Position numbers and translations under genes: made by a program. From Corynebacterium ciconiae DSM 44920 (lineage in GTDB: Bacteria; Actinomycetota; Actinomycetes; Mycobacteriales; Mycobacteriaceae), in assembly GCF_030440575.1 (NCBI RefSeq), contig NZ_CP047189.1:992001-1056000 (forward strand): a stretch of DNA of 64,000 bases. The letters are read 5' to 3'. This document shows, in pieces, positions 17,440 to 26,793 of the stretch (its first letter is position 1; each line of letters starts with the position of its first letter). Under the pieces are notes generated by a model. The model was given only the letters and a program-made list of their open reading frames with translations. It searched no databases and was not told the DNA's origin.

Positions 17440-20400
17440 GTGTCGTATCTTGTGCACGGTCTCTGGCACCGCGAAAGCGGGCTGATTCTGTGGATCGAAC
17501 AGGTCCAAGGGCACAAGATCCTCACTCCCGAGCAGCTGGATGAAGGCGCCTTACCCTCGTCGCTTGCCACGCTGCTCGAGCCTTTAAGCTTTGCGCACCG
17601 ATTTACCGCGCACCTGAGCACACCCAAGGGAAAGCGCGTGCGGCTTCCGATTCCCGTTGCCCGCTGTTATCCCGAGAAGGCTGTGGCCATCATCGAGGAA
17701 CTTATCGTCCTGCTCGATGGGGAGCAGGGAGATAGCGTCGTCCCGCATATGGCTCCCGATCTGCTGTGGATTATTCAGTTCTATCGCGGCCTGAAGCAGT
17801 TTGTGTGCGCTGGTCGCATCGTGTTGCGCGTGCGCTGGGCGGATGATCATTGGTGGCCTCAGTGGCAGCTGTTGCCCTCGGGGCGTGAGCGCGTGTGGAT
17901 TGCGCGGATGCAGCTGGCGATTCCGCACGTTCTCACCGCCAATGGCAGTGCGGCGGTGGCTGATGACATGGCTGAGGAACTCCCGCACTGGATCGCCTCC
18001 TATATTCTGCAGGACTTTGAGAAGCAGCCGCGTGCCCGCGAACTACACACTTTTACCCGTACGTTGCTGCGCTCTGAGTCCTTGCGCCGAGGCGGCCCAG
18101 CGCTCGCCAGCAAGCTCAACGAATGGAAGGATTCCATCACTGGCTCCCGCGCGGAGCTCATGGTGATCGTGGAGGATGCACCCACTGGCGAGGACCTTCT
18201 CCACGCCGGTATCGGTGGCGCACTCACCGATTCTGGGGAAGCAGAGGACGAAAGCGCGCCGGCGCCCCAGCTCTTTCCGGTACGCATCCAGGTGCGCTTC
18301 GGGGTGGATACACCACTACCGGTGCACGCTGAGCTTGTCGACGCCGCCTTCGCCACGAGGCTGCGCGATCTCTATAACCGCCTCTTGGAACTGGCCAGCA
18401 CCCTGACCCGTCCCGAGGTGGAGCAACAATTCCTGCACCCAGAGCTTGATGATGAGAAAAAACGAGGCGACTGGGATCGTTTCTTAACGCTCGATCAGCT
18501 CGGCGATTTCTTGGCTGAAGATGTTCCTCGTTTGCGCAACGCGGGGCACACGGTGATGCTGCCGCGTTCCTGGGGCGAGCAGGAGCTGAGCGCCAAGCTC
18601 ACCACCTCCAAGGTAGACAACCTCAACATGGCCCCGGTCTATGGCATGGATCAGCTGCTGAGCTATGACTGGACAATTTCCCTCGGCGGGGTCGAGCTTG
18701 ATGAAGATGAGATGCAGCGCTTGATTGAGTCTTCCTCTGGATTGATCGAGCTGCGGGGATCGTGGGTGATAGCCGATAGCCGTAGCTTGGACTGGGTGCG
18801 CGCCTATGTGGAGATGGTGAAAAGCCACAGCGTGAGCGCGGACGATCCCGAGGCCGAGCTATCGAGTGCTGAGGCCAAGGCCAAGGACGCGGATGCGGCC
18901 ACAGAGCGCTACCTCAGCGCGGCGGCACTGCGGGAGATGGCGCTGACCACCGCCGGTCAGCGCTATATCGAGTTCCGCGGTAGTGACTGGTTCAGCTCCC
19001 TGATGGGCGCCGATTCCGATCCCATTCCCACCCCAGTACGCAAAGACATTCCGCCCACGGTGCATGCCACCTTGAGAGATTATCAGCGTCGGGGTGTGGA
19101 CTGGTTGTACTGGATGGCGCGCCACGAGCTGGGCGCGGTACTGGCCGATGATATGGGCCTAGGTAAGACACTGCAGCTGTTGACTCTTTTGGCTATCGAA
19201 AAGCATGAGGGGCTCAGTGAAGCGCCGACCATGGTGGTGGCCCCGACGTCTGTGCTCACTAATTGGCAGCGTGAAGCACACACGTTTACCCCAGAGCTGT
19301 CGGTGATGGTGTACCACGGAACCGATCGCCCCAAAGGCGAGGAATTTGTGCAACAGGCCCAGCAATGTGATCTCGTAATTACCAGCTATGGAGTGTTGTC
19401 GCGTGATGTCGAATGGTTCTGCGGATTGCACTGGCAGCATCTCGTGCTGGATGAGGCTCAGCAGATTAAAAACTCCAACACCCGCATGGCGCGGGCGGCG
19501 AAAGTGATTCCGAGCGCACACCGCATCGCGCTCACGGGTACCCCGATCGAAAACCGTTTGTCGGAGATCCATTCGCTCATGGATTTTTGTAACTACGGCA
19601 TGCTGGGCAGTAGCTCGTTTTTCCGGAACCATTTTGCCCGTGCCATCGAGGTGTACGACGATCCAGATATGAAAGACGCGCTGCGTCGACTCACCGCGCC
19701 GTTTATTTTGCGGCGCCTCAAAACCGACCCCGCAGTGATCGACGATCTTCCCGAGAAAACCGAGAATGTATTGCGGGTGTTGCTGACTAAAGAACAAGCG
19801 GCGCTGTATAAGTCCTACGTGAATCGGGTCAAAAAGGAAGTAGAGGACGCCGAGTCCATGAAGCGGCGAGGTTTGATCCTTGCCGCCATGACCCGTATTA
19901 AACAAATCTGCAACCACCCAGCACATTTCCTCGCCGATGGCTCCTCGATCACTCACCGAGGAGTACACCGTTCAGGCAAGGTAGCCAAGCTCATTGAGCT
20001 TATCGACGCCGCCCTCGACAACGGCGAGAAAATGTTGGTATTTACCCAGTACCGAGCTTTCGGCGATATTCTCGTGCCGTATCTCAGCGAGCATGTGGGC
20101 CGCGAAGTGCCCTTCCTTCATGGCGGGGTAGCGAAGAAAAAGCGCGACGCCATGGTCAGCGACTTCCAGAACGATAACGGCCCGCCCATCATGGTGCTCA
20201 GCCTCAAAGCCGGCGGTACCGGGTTGAATCTGACCGCGGCAAACATTGTGGTGCACATGGACCGCTGGTGGAATCCCGCAGTGGAAAACCAAGCCACCGA
20301 TCGCGCCTATCGCATTGGCCAGCGCAAGGATGTGTCGGTGTACAAGATGGTGTGTGAAGGCACCATGGAAGAAGCTATTCACGATGTCATCGAAGGCAAG

Positions 20401-20517
20401 CTTCAACTCGCAAGCGATATCGTCGGCGAAGGCGAGGGATGGGTCAGCGAGCTCAGCCAGGAGGATCTGGAGAAGCTGCTGAACTACCGCGGAACAGTCG
20501 ACGAGGACGAGGAGTAA
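17440..20517 (+). CDS. SNF2-family DNA helicase/translocase
   Basis: A 1025-residue Swi2/Snf2 ATPase. The C-terminal half contains the motor: DDMGLGKT (near residue 572), APTSVLTNW, the DEAQ box (LVLDEAQQIKNS), LTGTPIENRLSEIHSLMDF, and in the second lobe SLKAGGTGLNLTAAN and WWNPAVENQATDRAYRIGQ. The first ~500 residues contain a bacterial SNF2-associated region (DUF3670-like). Such proteins translocate along double-stranded DNA and remodel or displace bound proteins. GTG at 17440 has AAGGAGG nine bases upstream. The SWIM gene follows after four bases. A motif B copy is at 19998-20010. Confidence 0.93.
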   Translation: MSYLVHGLWHRESGLILWIEQVQGHKILTPEQLDEGALPSSLATLLEPLSFAHRFTAHLSTPKGKRVRLPIPVARCYPEKAVAIIEELIVLLDGEQGDSVVPHMAPDLLWIIQFYRGLKQFVCAGRIVLRVRWADDHWWPQWQLLPSGRERVWIARMQLAIPHVLTANGSAAVADDMAEELPHWIASYILQDFEKQPRARELHTFTRTLLRSESLRRGGPALASKLNEWKDSITGSRAELMVIVEDAPTGEDLLHAGIGGALTDSGEAEDESAPAPQLFPVRIQVRFGVDTPLPVHAELVDAAFATRLRDLYNRLLELASTLTRPEVEQQFLHPELDDEKKRGDWDRFLTLDQLGDFLAEDVPRLRNAGHTVMLPRSWGEQELSAKLTTSKVDNLNMAPVYGMDQLLSYDWTISLGGVELDEDEMQRLIESSSGLIELRGSWVIADSRSLDWVRAYVEMVKSHSVSADDPEAELSSAEAKAKDADAATERYLSAAALREMALTTAGQRYIEFRGSDWFSSLMGADSDPIPTPVRKDIPPTVHATLRDYQRRGVDWLYWMARHELGAVLADDMGLGKTLQLLTLLAIEKHEGLSEAPTMVVAPTSVLTNWQREAHTFTPELSVMVYHGTDRPKGEEFVQQAQQCDLVITSYGVLSRDVEWFCGLHWQHLVLDEAQQIKNSNTRMARAAKVIPSAHRIALTGTPIENRLSEIHSLMDFCNYGMLGSSSFFRNHFARAIEVYDDPDMKDALRRLTAPFILRRLKTDPAVIDDLPEKTENVLRVLLTKEQAALYKSYVNRVKKEVEDAESMKRRGLILAAMTRIKQICNHPAHFLADGSSITHRGVHRSGKVAKLIELIDAALDNGEKMLVFTQYRAFGDILVPYLSEHVGREVPFLHGGVAKKKRDAMVSDFQNDNGPPIMVLSLKAGGTGLNLTAANIVVHMDRWWNPAVENQATDRAYRIGQRKDVSVYKMVCEGTMEEAIHDVIEGKLQLASDIVGEGEGWVSELSQEDLEKLLNYRGTVDEDEE
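19998..20010 (+). repeat. Motif B copy (perfect, inside the SNF2 gene)
   Basis: GCTTATCGACGCC, encoding part of ELIDAAL in the SNF2 helicase. Confidence 0.65.
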
Positions 20518-20521
20518 GACC

Positions 20522-21667
20522 ATGCCCCGCTATACCTCACGCGACAATGTCATCTACGCCAACTTTGGTGCGAAGCGCCGCCAATCCTCGCAGCAGGACA
20601 CCCCCTCGCAGACAGCTGATAGCCAACACTCCCGCGACACCGAGAAGCCCCATGAGCAGCGACCGTGGCTGCCCGTGGTGTCCCGCTTTATCGTGGACAC
20701 GATTGAACAGCGGACTGATCACGGCCGCACCCAGCGCGGGCGCGACTACGCCCGTGGTGAGCACGTGATGCAGCTGAGCTATAAGGCGAATCTGATCACG
20801 GCCAATGTTCGCGGCTCTGTGCCAGATCCGTTTGAGGTTCGTCTTCACTTCTCCCCGGTGGCCCGCAGTGAACAGCGAGAACTCATTGATTACCTCGCAT
20901 CCCTGCCCGACTATGTTCCTGCCTTTCTGCGCGGAGAATTGGATCGCCGCACCCAGCGTCTACTGGGGTTCACTGACCCCGCCACCATTACCGCCCAGTG
21001 CGACTGCCCTGATTCCCACCATGTGTGCAAACACATCGTGGCTGTAGCCCACGCAGCCGCCGCCGACATCTCTCGGCACAGCTATCGCATCTTCGATCTT
21101 CGCGGCTGGGATCCCGACACGGTTGAGCAGGCCGTGCAGCGCAGAATTAACGACGGCGGCCCCAGCGAGGAGATCACCGAACTCGAGCTGAGCGACCACG
21201 AACGAGAGACCGGTGCACAGGCTGCAGACTCCTCCTCAACTGGAGGAGGCGAGTCGACGTCCGCTCCAGCCGCCACGGAACCTGTCTCGAGCCAGCGCGC
21301 AGATACCTCGGCAGCATCTACGCGACCGCGCGGATCCAACAAACCTCGAGTGGATGCTGTGGCCTTTTGGGAGGGGGAAACCCTGCCGGGCCTGCCGAAC
21401 CCGAAGGTGGAACCGGCGCTCGACGACTCCGATCTCTCCTTGTTACATGTGGCGATGCGTTCGGTGTCTTATACCTCTATCGATGAACTGCGGGCGATCA
21501 CCGACATCGAGGACATGTACTATTTCCTCACCACGCAGGCAGATCCTGGAATGGGGGAGCCTGAACGTGAGGACTCTGTATCGGAGGGCTCCGTAGCGAT
21601 GGACTCTGCCTCGGGGGACTCCGTAACGGGGGAGCACGCGGAAAAGGAGGAGCCTGAGAAGCGCTAG
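20522..21667 (+). CDS. SWIM zinc-finger protein
   Basis: A 381-residue protein carrying a SWIM finger CDCPDSHHVCKHIVAVAHA (CxC...CxH, near residue 160), a zinc-binding DNA- or protein-binding module. Upstream is an alpha/beta region (residues ~30-150), and downstream a Ser/Thr/Ala/Glu-rich linker (~235-280) leads to a short helical end. It begins four bases after the SNF2 stop, and SNF2/SWIM pairs of this kind occur across actinobacteria, so the SWIM protein probably works with the helicase as an accessory or targeting subunit (inference). The end is acidic and repetitive (GEREDSVSEGSVAMDSASGDSV-like). Confidence 0.85.
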   Translation: MPRYTSRDNVIYANFGAKRRQSSQQDTPSQTADSQHSRDTEKPHEQRPWLPVVSRFIVDTIEQRTDHGRTQRGRDYARGEHVMQLSYKANLITANVRGSVPDPFEVRLHFSPVARSEQRELIDYLASLPDYVPAFLRGELDRRTQRLLGFTDPATITAQCDCPDSHHVCKHIVAVAHAAAADISRHSYRIFDLRGWDPDTVEQAVQRRINDGGPSEEITELELSDHERETGAQAADSSSTGGGESTSAPAATEPVSSQRADTSAASTRPRGSNKPRVDAVAFWEGETLPGLPNPKVEPALDDSDLSLLHVAMRSVSYTSIDELRAITDIEDMYYFLTTQADPGMGEPEREDSVSEGSVAMDSASGDSVTGEHAEKEEPEKR

Positions 21668-21739
21668 CCAGGCGCTGGTTCGAACATGAGCGCTAGAAAA
21701 AGAGGGGTGGGGGTCCGGTAGCTTTGCTATCAATAAGGC

Positions 21740-22894
21740 ATGACGAGAACACGATTTATCCACACCTCCGATTGGCAAATCGGAATGAAGCGGGGTTTTC
21801 TTCCCGCAGAGGCGCACTCCCGTTTCGATGTTGACCGCATTACAGCGATCAAGAAATTAGGTGCTCTTGCCGTGGAGCAAGAGTGCGAGTTCATCGTGGT
21901 GGCCGGGGATGTCTTTGACGCCAATAGCCTTGATCCCACCACGACTGGCCGCACGGTGGAAGCACTGCGCTCGCTACCCGTGCCGGTGTATTTGCTGCCT
22001 GGTAACCACGATCCGCTCGTGGCCAATAGCATCTTCAGCTTTACGGACTCCATCGACAATGTGCATGTGATTCGCGATCACGCGCCTATCACGGTTCGCC
22101 CAGGAGTAGAGATTGTGGGGGCGCCCTACCTGAGTAAACGGGTATCCAGCGATATTGTTGCCGAGGCTTTGGCAGATCTGGCGCCGGCCGAGGATGGCAG
22201 CGTGCGCATCGCCCTTGGCCACGGCCAGGTGGAGTCACGCACGAATGAGGATGATCTGGCGTTGATCGATCTCGCTAATGTGGAGCGAGCCCTTGATGAG
22301 CGTGTGATTGATTATCTTGCCTTGGGGGATACACACTCCACTGCCGCTTTGGGTACTAGCGATCGGGTGTGGTTCTCCGGCAGTCCAGAGGTCACCGACT
22401 ATCGCGATTTCTCCACAGTCGGAGGCGGCGAAACAGATTCGGGCAACGCGCTCGTGGTTGACATTGATGCCACGGGTTCGTCCTCATCGGTCGACGTGCA
22501 GAAGCGTCGCGTCGGCACATGGACATGGCATGCGCTGGAGTACGAGATCGCCAGCCGCGAGGATGCCGAGGCTTTTATTAGTGCTCTGCGCGAATACCCG
22601 GACAAATCGACCACGGTGATCAAATACGCCTTGGTAGGCACGGTCACTCTTGACACCATGCATTACCTCGAAGAAGAGCTGGCGAAGCTGGAAAGCATTT
22701 TCGCCGCGCTCTATAGGCGCGAGCGTACCCACAATCTCTTGCTTGCTCCTTCGGCGGAGGAGCTGGAGCAACTAGGCGTAGGCGGCTACATAGGCGCGGC
22801 GATGGCTGAACTTATCGAGCAGGCCGACCATGATGAACGAGCAAGTGACGCAGTGGGGTTATTGCACCGACTGATCGTCTCCGACCAGAAGTAG
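21740..22894 (+). CDS. Mre11/SbcD-like DNA repair metallophosphoesterase
   Basis: A 384-residue nuclease-like protein of the Mre11/SbcD family. The phosphoesterase motifs are HTSDWQIG (residues ~8-15), VVAGDVFDAN, LLPGNHDPL and ALGHGQ, with YLALGDTHS later. In motif I the His of the usual DWHxG is Gln; this variant occurs in some bacterial subfamilies, so it is not proof of inactivity. It is paired with the Rad50-like gene nine bases downstream and should process DNA ends with it. A likely -10 (TATCAA, 21728-21733) sits just before the ATG, so a separate near-leaderless transcript for this pair is possible. Confidence 0.85.
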   Translation: MTRTRFIHTSDWQIGMKRGFLPAEAHSRFDVDRITAIKKLGALAVEQECEFIVVAGDVFDANSLDPTTTGRTVEALRSLPVPVYLLPGNHDPLVANSIFSFTDSIDNVHVIRDHAPITVRPGVEIVGAPYLSKRVSSDIVAEALADLAPAEDGSVRIALGHGQVESRTNEDDLALIDLANVERALDERVIDYLALGDTHSTAALGTSDRVWFSGSPEVTDYRDFSTVGGGETDSGNALVVDIDATGSSSSVDVQKRRVGTWTWHALEYEIASREDAEAFISALREYPDKSTTVIKYALVGTVTLDTMHYLEEELAKLESIFAALYRRERTHNLLLAPSAEELEQLGVGGYIGAAMAELIEQADHDERASDAVGLLHRLIVSDQK

Positions 22895-22903
22895 GGCAGA
22901 AGC

Positions 22904-25552
22904 ATGCAGATTCATTCCATCGAGATCGACAATATGCGCTCGATCCAGCATCTCGAGCTGAAAGACATTCCCGAAACAGGCGTGTGCATGATCAGCGGCC
23001 CGAATGAGGTGGGCAAGTCCACCATTGTGGAAGCGATCAATCTAGTGTTAACGGAGAAGTCCACCGCCAATAAACAGTGGATACGGGATATGTGTCGAGT
23101 GGGAAGCAACGACCCGCTGAAGATCTCCCTGACTGCCACCATCGGTGAGCAGCACCTGACGATTACCAAGGAATATCCCGCTCGGCGCACCGCAACCCTA
23201 GTCATTCATTCTCCGCGCCCAGCAACCTACACCGACAGCCAAGCTAATGACATGCTCGGGCAGATTATTGACGAGCACCTCGATAAAAACCTGCGTTCGC
23301 TGTTGTTTGTGAAGCAGGGCGAGCTTGACCACACCTTGGGCGAGGTGGGGTTTAGTTCTTTGGAAAAACCACTTCGACTCGCCGGTGAAGATGGGGCCGA
23401 GTCGATCTCCCGCAGCTCTCAGTCGGAACTGATGGCGAAGGTACAGAAGCATGTTGAACGCTTCTACACCAAGAGGGGCAAGCCCAACCGTGAACTTAAG
23501 CAGGCGCTTGAAGCCGTCGACTCTGCCCGCCAACAGCACGCACAAGCCCAAGAGCAGATCGCCGATTTGAGTAGCTTGCTCGATAGCTTCGAGGCAACGG
23601 AGGCAGAATTAGCACGCCTGGAGCCTCAGATACCCGAGCTGCGCAAACAACTGGAAGCCTCCCAACGCACCGTTACGCAGGCGGAGAAGCGGGAATCGGT
23701 ACGAGAGAACCTGCACACCAAAAAGAACTTCGCCGCAGCGAAGAAGAGCGAAATCGAGAAAAATGCGCAGCGACGCGTGCGGGCAGCCGAAGACGTGGCA
23801 GCTAGTGAGAAACTTGTGAGCGAGCTAGAGCAGACGCATGCTGTGTTGTCGGAACGCGCCACTGAGCATGCTGCACGATTGGCTCGCCTACGCGAGGATC
23901 TCGAGACAGCGATGCAGGCGGAAAAGGACAGCCAGGCCGAATGCCGAGTGTGGGAACAGCATCATCGCGCTGTACGCGGGCAGATTGCCCATCAGAACAA
24001 CATCGAGTTCTTGGAACAGGTGGATTTATACACCGAAGAGATCGCCGAGCTCAACGACAAACTGCCGCAGATCGTCCCGACGGAGGAGGATCTTGCGCGG
24101 GCGGAGCGCATCACCGAGAAGATTCTCTACGCCCAAGCCACCGTGGCCGCAGCAAGCTCAACACTGAGTTTGTCCGGCGAGGCGGGCTCCGAGATCAGTA
24201 TCAATGGAGACAGCCATACGCTCGGTGATAGCGCCACGGTGGTGACGATCAGCGAACGCACCACCATACGCATCGGAGGAGTCGATGCGGTCATCGAGCC
24301 CGCAGCCAATGTGGCGAGCGAAAAGGACACCCTAGATCAGCTCAAGCAAGAGCGTCGCCAACTCTTCGACACCTTTGATGTGGTATCGATTCAGCAGCTC
24401 AAGGACATCGCCGCGACAGCTGAGTCAATTACTGCCCGCATCGAGGGGCTAAAGAAGGACCGAAAACGGCATGTAGGCCCCCACGATGTGGAGGATATTC
24501 GCCGCGCCGTCGATACCTTCCGCCCTGAAGAGCTACCAGAAGGTATAACTGCCGATGAGGCAGGGGAGACCGCCCTCGAAGAGCGGCTCAGTGAACTTCG
24601 CCAGGTCGCGGAACAGGCCCACACTGCTAGCTCCGCCGTCCGAGAGAAGTATGACGAGGCCCGAAGCGAGAGCATCGACAAGGATGTGGCAGTAGCCGCG
24701 GAGAAGCTCAAGGATGCTCGCGATGAGCTTGATCGCCGCACTAAAGTGCATGAAGCCATTCTGGAGGAGCACAGCGAGGAAGCAGTTGAGGCTGAGCTGA
24801 GAACGTACACCGCCCAGCTTGCTGAGCTGGACGCGGCACTGGACGCTCTAGACGAGGACAGTGTCATCAGCCTCGAGGCTGCGCGCCGGGCTGCGGACCA
24901 GGATAAAACTTGGTTGTCGAACACACAGCAGAGTGTGACCGAGCAACGCGAGCGCCAATCGGAGATCAGGGGCCGAATCAACGGCCTAGAGGGAGCCGCC
25001 GAGAATGCTAAGAAGGCCGAGGCCGAACTAGAACGCCGAGAGAGCATCCTCGCCCGCACCCAGCACAAGGCGGATGTGGCGAAGCTATTGCTGGACACTC
25101 TCGAGCGCCACTACCGTGAAGTCACCCAACGCTATGCTGACCCGATTCGCAATGAGCTCGAGCGATTAGCGCGGCAGCTCCACGGCGATGATGTGGTTTA
25201 TGAGTTTGGCGAGAACGGACTTACCGGCCGAGTCATGCATGAAAAGCAGGTGAATGTCAGTGAGCTTTCTGGCGGAGCCTCCGAGCAGCTCGGGCTCATG
25301 CTGAGGCTCGCGATCGCCAATCTCGCCGCCAAGAATGCTAGCGCAGGCGAGGTGGACACCGTCATGCCGGTGATCATGGATGACGCCCTAGGCAACTCCG
25401 ATGTGCTTCGCCTCAAACGACTCTCAGGGATGATTGAGAAAGAGGCAGAAACTAAGCAAATCTTCCTCATGACGTGCGACCCGCAGCGCTTCGCCGCCAT
25501 CGACAAGCGAAAGGAGTACCGCGTCCAAGATCTCAAGCGTGCTGCGAACTAG
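22904..25552 (+). CDS. Rad50/SbcC-like SMC-type ATPase without a zinc hook
   Basis: An 882-residue long-coil ATPase. The head is split: Walker A GPNEVGKST near residue 33, signature ELSGGASEQLG near 785, Walker B MPVIMDDALGNSD near 822. Two long coiled-coil arms lie between (roughly 190-400 and 470-730), rich in Glu, Arg, Ala and Gln. The middle has no CxxC, so it lacks the zinc hook of classical Rad50/SbcC. A compact beta-rich segment occupies that place (about 415-470; SLSGEAGSEISINGDSHTLG). It follows the Mre11-like gene by nine bases and ends at a hairpin terminator, and would be its ATPase partner in DNA break processing. It is shorter than E. coli SbcC. Confidence 0.88.
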   Translation: MQIHSIEIDNMRSIQHLELKDIPETGVCMISGPNEVGKSTIVEAINLVLTEKSTANKQWIRDMCRVGSNDPLKISLTATIGEQHLTITKEYPARRTATLVIHSPRPATYTDSQANDMLGQIIDEHLDKNLRSLLFVKQGELDHTLGEVGFSSLEKPLRLAGEDGAESISRSSQSELMAKVQKHVERFYTKRGKPNRELKQALEAVDSARQQHAQAQEQIADLSSLLDSFEATEAELARLEPQIPELRKQLEASQRTVTQAEKRESVRENLHTKKNFAAAKKSEIEKNAQRRVRAAEDVAASEKLVSELEQTHAVLSERATEHAARLARLREDLETAMQAEKDSQAECRVWEQHHRAVRGQIAHQNNIEFLEQVDLYTEEIAELNDKLPQIVPTEEDLARAERITEKILYAQATVAAASSTLSLSGEAGSEISINGDSHTLGDSATVVTISERTTIRIGGVDAVIEPAANVASEKDTLDQLKQERRQLFDTFDVVSIQQLKDIAATAESITARIEGLKKDRKRHVGPHDVEDIRRAVDTFRPEELPEGITADEAGETALEERLSELRQVAEQAHTASSAVREKYDEARSESIDKDVAVAAEKLKDARDELDRRTKVHEAILEEHSEEAVEAELRTYTAQLAELDAALDALDEDSVISLEAARRAADQDKTWLSNTQQSVTEQRERQSEIRGRINGLEGAAENAKKAEAELERRESILARTQHKADVAKLLLDTLERHYREVTQRYADPIRNELERLARQLHGDDVVYEFGENGLTGRVMHEKQVNVSELSGGASEQLGLMLRLAIANLAAKNASAGEVDTVMPVIMDDALGNSDVLRLKRLSGMIEKEAETKQIFLMTCDPQRFAAIDKRKEYRVQDLKRAAN

Positions 25553-25565
25553 CAGAACGGCCACG

Positions 25566-25602
25566 AGGCCTGCCTCCCCCCACAACGCAAGGGAGCAGGC
25601 CT
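25566..25602 (+). terminator. Terminator of the SNF2-SbcC operon
   Basis: AGGCCTGCCTCC (25566-25577) pairs with GGGAGCAGGCCT (25591-25602), with one bulged base. It follows the last stop codon by 13 bases, and TTACTTACT follows. Confidence 0.75.
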
Positions 25603-26018
25603 TACTTACTGCACTGTTCTCACCCTGGTGTGCTCTGCACCTGCTCGGCCCTATAGAGGCAGCAGGGCTAGGTTCTCACCAGCTCAGCGAGAGGCATTAC
25701 GAATAAGTTGTTGTTTGCTGATCACCGCCTGAGTGGCTGGGCAGTTTTTCCTTACTAAGCAAAGGTGACTGGTCATGCATTAAGCGCTACTCTTAGAACA
25801 ACTCATTTCGGCGCGAGCGCCACATGTGCCCTACGCGCCACGAGCTATTCCCTCATCTCCCGCTATGGGGTGAGGTGCCGTGGAAACGGCACCACCACTC
25901 ACACCCTGCAGTGGAACATCACGGCCGCGTGGTGTGGTGCATTCACCCGCGACCGCTCACGCACCAACCGGCAGCGCACACCTGATGCGCGCGGAAAAGT
26001 TAAGGAAGATAAGGGATA
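25603..26018. other. Intergenic region before the MarR regulator
   Basis: About 415 bases with no supported gene. It contains an 8-bp hairpin GGTGCCGT-GGAA-ACGGCACC (25874-25893). A TTGTTG half-site-like sequence near 25708 resembles a known RosR half site, but there is no full operator. A frame at 25765-26019 has low-quality composition and is ignored. Confidence 0.45.
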
Positions 26019-26483
26019 GTGATTCAGCACGAGCCTCGCTGGCTAAATGACAATCAGCAAGCACTCTGGCGCCTCATGCTCGATGCCATACGAAAGCTCG
26101 AACGCGATATAGAGGAAACGCTGCAAGCCGAGGCCGAGCTCACCTCCCCTGAATTCGCTGTGTTGGTTGTGCTGTCCGAGTCCGAGGGCGAGCAAGCCCG
26201 AATCCGCGAAATCTGCGCCCACCTGAACTGGGATCGCAGCCGTGCCTCGCACCAGCTCTCGCGGATGCAGCGCCGCGGCCTGATCGAGAAGACCAAGTGT
26301 GTCGGCGATGGCCGTGGGGTGATCGTGATCATGACCGAGGAGGGCAAGCGACGCCTCAAGCAGGCAGTGCCCATGCACGTGGAGTCTGTCAACAGGCTGA
26401 TCTTCGATCACATGAGCAACGATCAGGCCCAGCACCTTGATGTCTTTTTCAACCACGTGATGCAGGCCCAGCCCACCCCCTAG
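26019..26483 (+). CDS. rosR: MarR-family redox regulator, RosR-like
   Basis: A 154-residue MarR-type regulator: helices (LWRLMLDAIRKLERDIEETL), a winged HTH (RIREICAHLNWDRSRASHQLSRMQRRGLIEK) and a wing with Asp/Gly. Cys66 (REICAHL) and Cys94 (EKTKCVGD) match, shifted by two, the C64 and C92 that I recall for C. glutamicum RosR (cg1324), a peroxide-sensing repressor/activator. The Cys94 site sits beside the wing. The third RosR Cys, at 151, has no counterpart here. GTG at 26019 has an AAGG upstream. The gene lies near argS in C. glutamicum too, which supports orthology. DNA targets are not visible here. Confidence 0.72.
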   Translation: MIQHEPRWLNDNQQALWRLMLDAIRKLERDIEETLQAEAELTSPEFAVLVVLSESEGEQARIREICAHLNWDRSRASHQLSRMQRRGLIEKTKCVGDGRGVIVIMTEEGKRRLKQAVPMHVESVNRLIFDHMSNDQAQHLDVFFNHVMQAQPTP

Positions 26484-26517
26484 CGCTGGCTGATTCTGCT
26501 CGCTGCAGCAAGTAGGC

Positions 26518-26543
26518 GCATGCCCCGATGTTTCGGGGCATGC
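26518..26543 (+). terminator. Hairpin after the RosR-like gene
   Basis: GCATGCCCCGA (26518-26528), loop TGTT, and TCGGGGCATGC (26533-26543) make a perfect 11-bp stem. There is no clear T tract, so factor-dependent termination or mRNA end protection is also possible. Confidence 0.7.
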
Positions 26544-26593
26544 AGTACTAGCGGGGATTGTCGCAGCGCCTGTGCGCACCTTGATACTCGCGA

Positions 26594-26621
26594 TATCGCC
26601 GCACTATCGCCGCGGTATCGG
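26594..26621. repeat. Three direct repeats at 11-base spacing
   Basis: TATCGC, TATCGC and TATCGG start at 26594, 26605 and 26616. With the flanking CGCAC/CGCGG these give an 11-base repeat in phase with one helical turn, within the rosR-tRNA gap. Confidence 0.5.
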
Positions 26622-26745
26622 CCACAGCATGGCCGAAGAGTCGCTGTAATGTCGCAGTAGTATCGCAGTGCGCTTTCCCCAGGTGCGCCTTAAGGCCTGG
26701 CCGAGCAGAGCACCCGCACCCGCGTCCACCTACGCACCTGCATAG

Positions 26746-26784
26746 CTTGAGGGCCCGCACCCAAAAAAGGTGCGGACCCTCAAG
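26746..26784 (-). terminator. Terminator of tRNA-Arg
   Basis: CTTGAGGG and CGCACC (26746-26761) pair with GGTGCG and CCCTCAAG (26769-26784), with mismatches in the middle and an A-run in the loop. It lies ten bases past the tRNA's 3' end on the minus strand. Confidence 0.75.
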
Positions 26785-26793
26785 CGTTATCTG

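Larger units (their letters stand above)
26484..26793. other. Intergenic region between rosR-like and tRNA-Arg
   Basis: About 310 bases without a gene. It holds the terminator hairpin at 26518-26543, three 11-base-spaced direct repeats (26594-26621) and the tRNA terminator (26746-26784). Confidence 0.55.

Noticed and set aside
25765..26019. 84-codon frame just before the RosR-like gene
   Set aside because: No ribosome site, no motif, and it contains the hairpin at 25874-25893. Composition looks non-coding.
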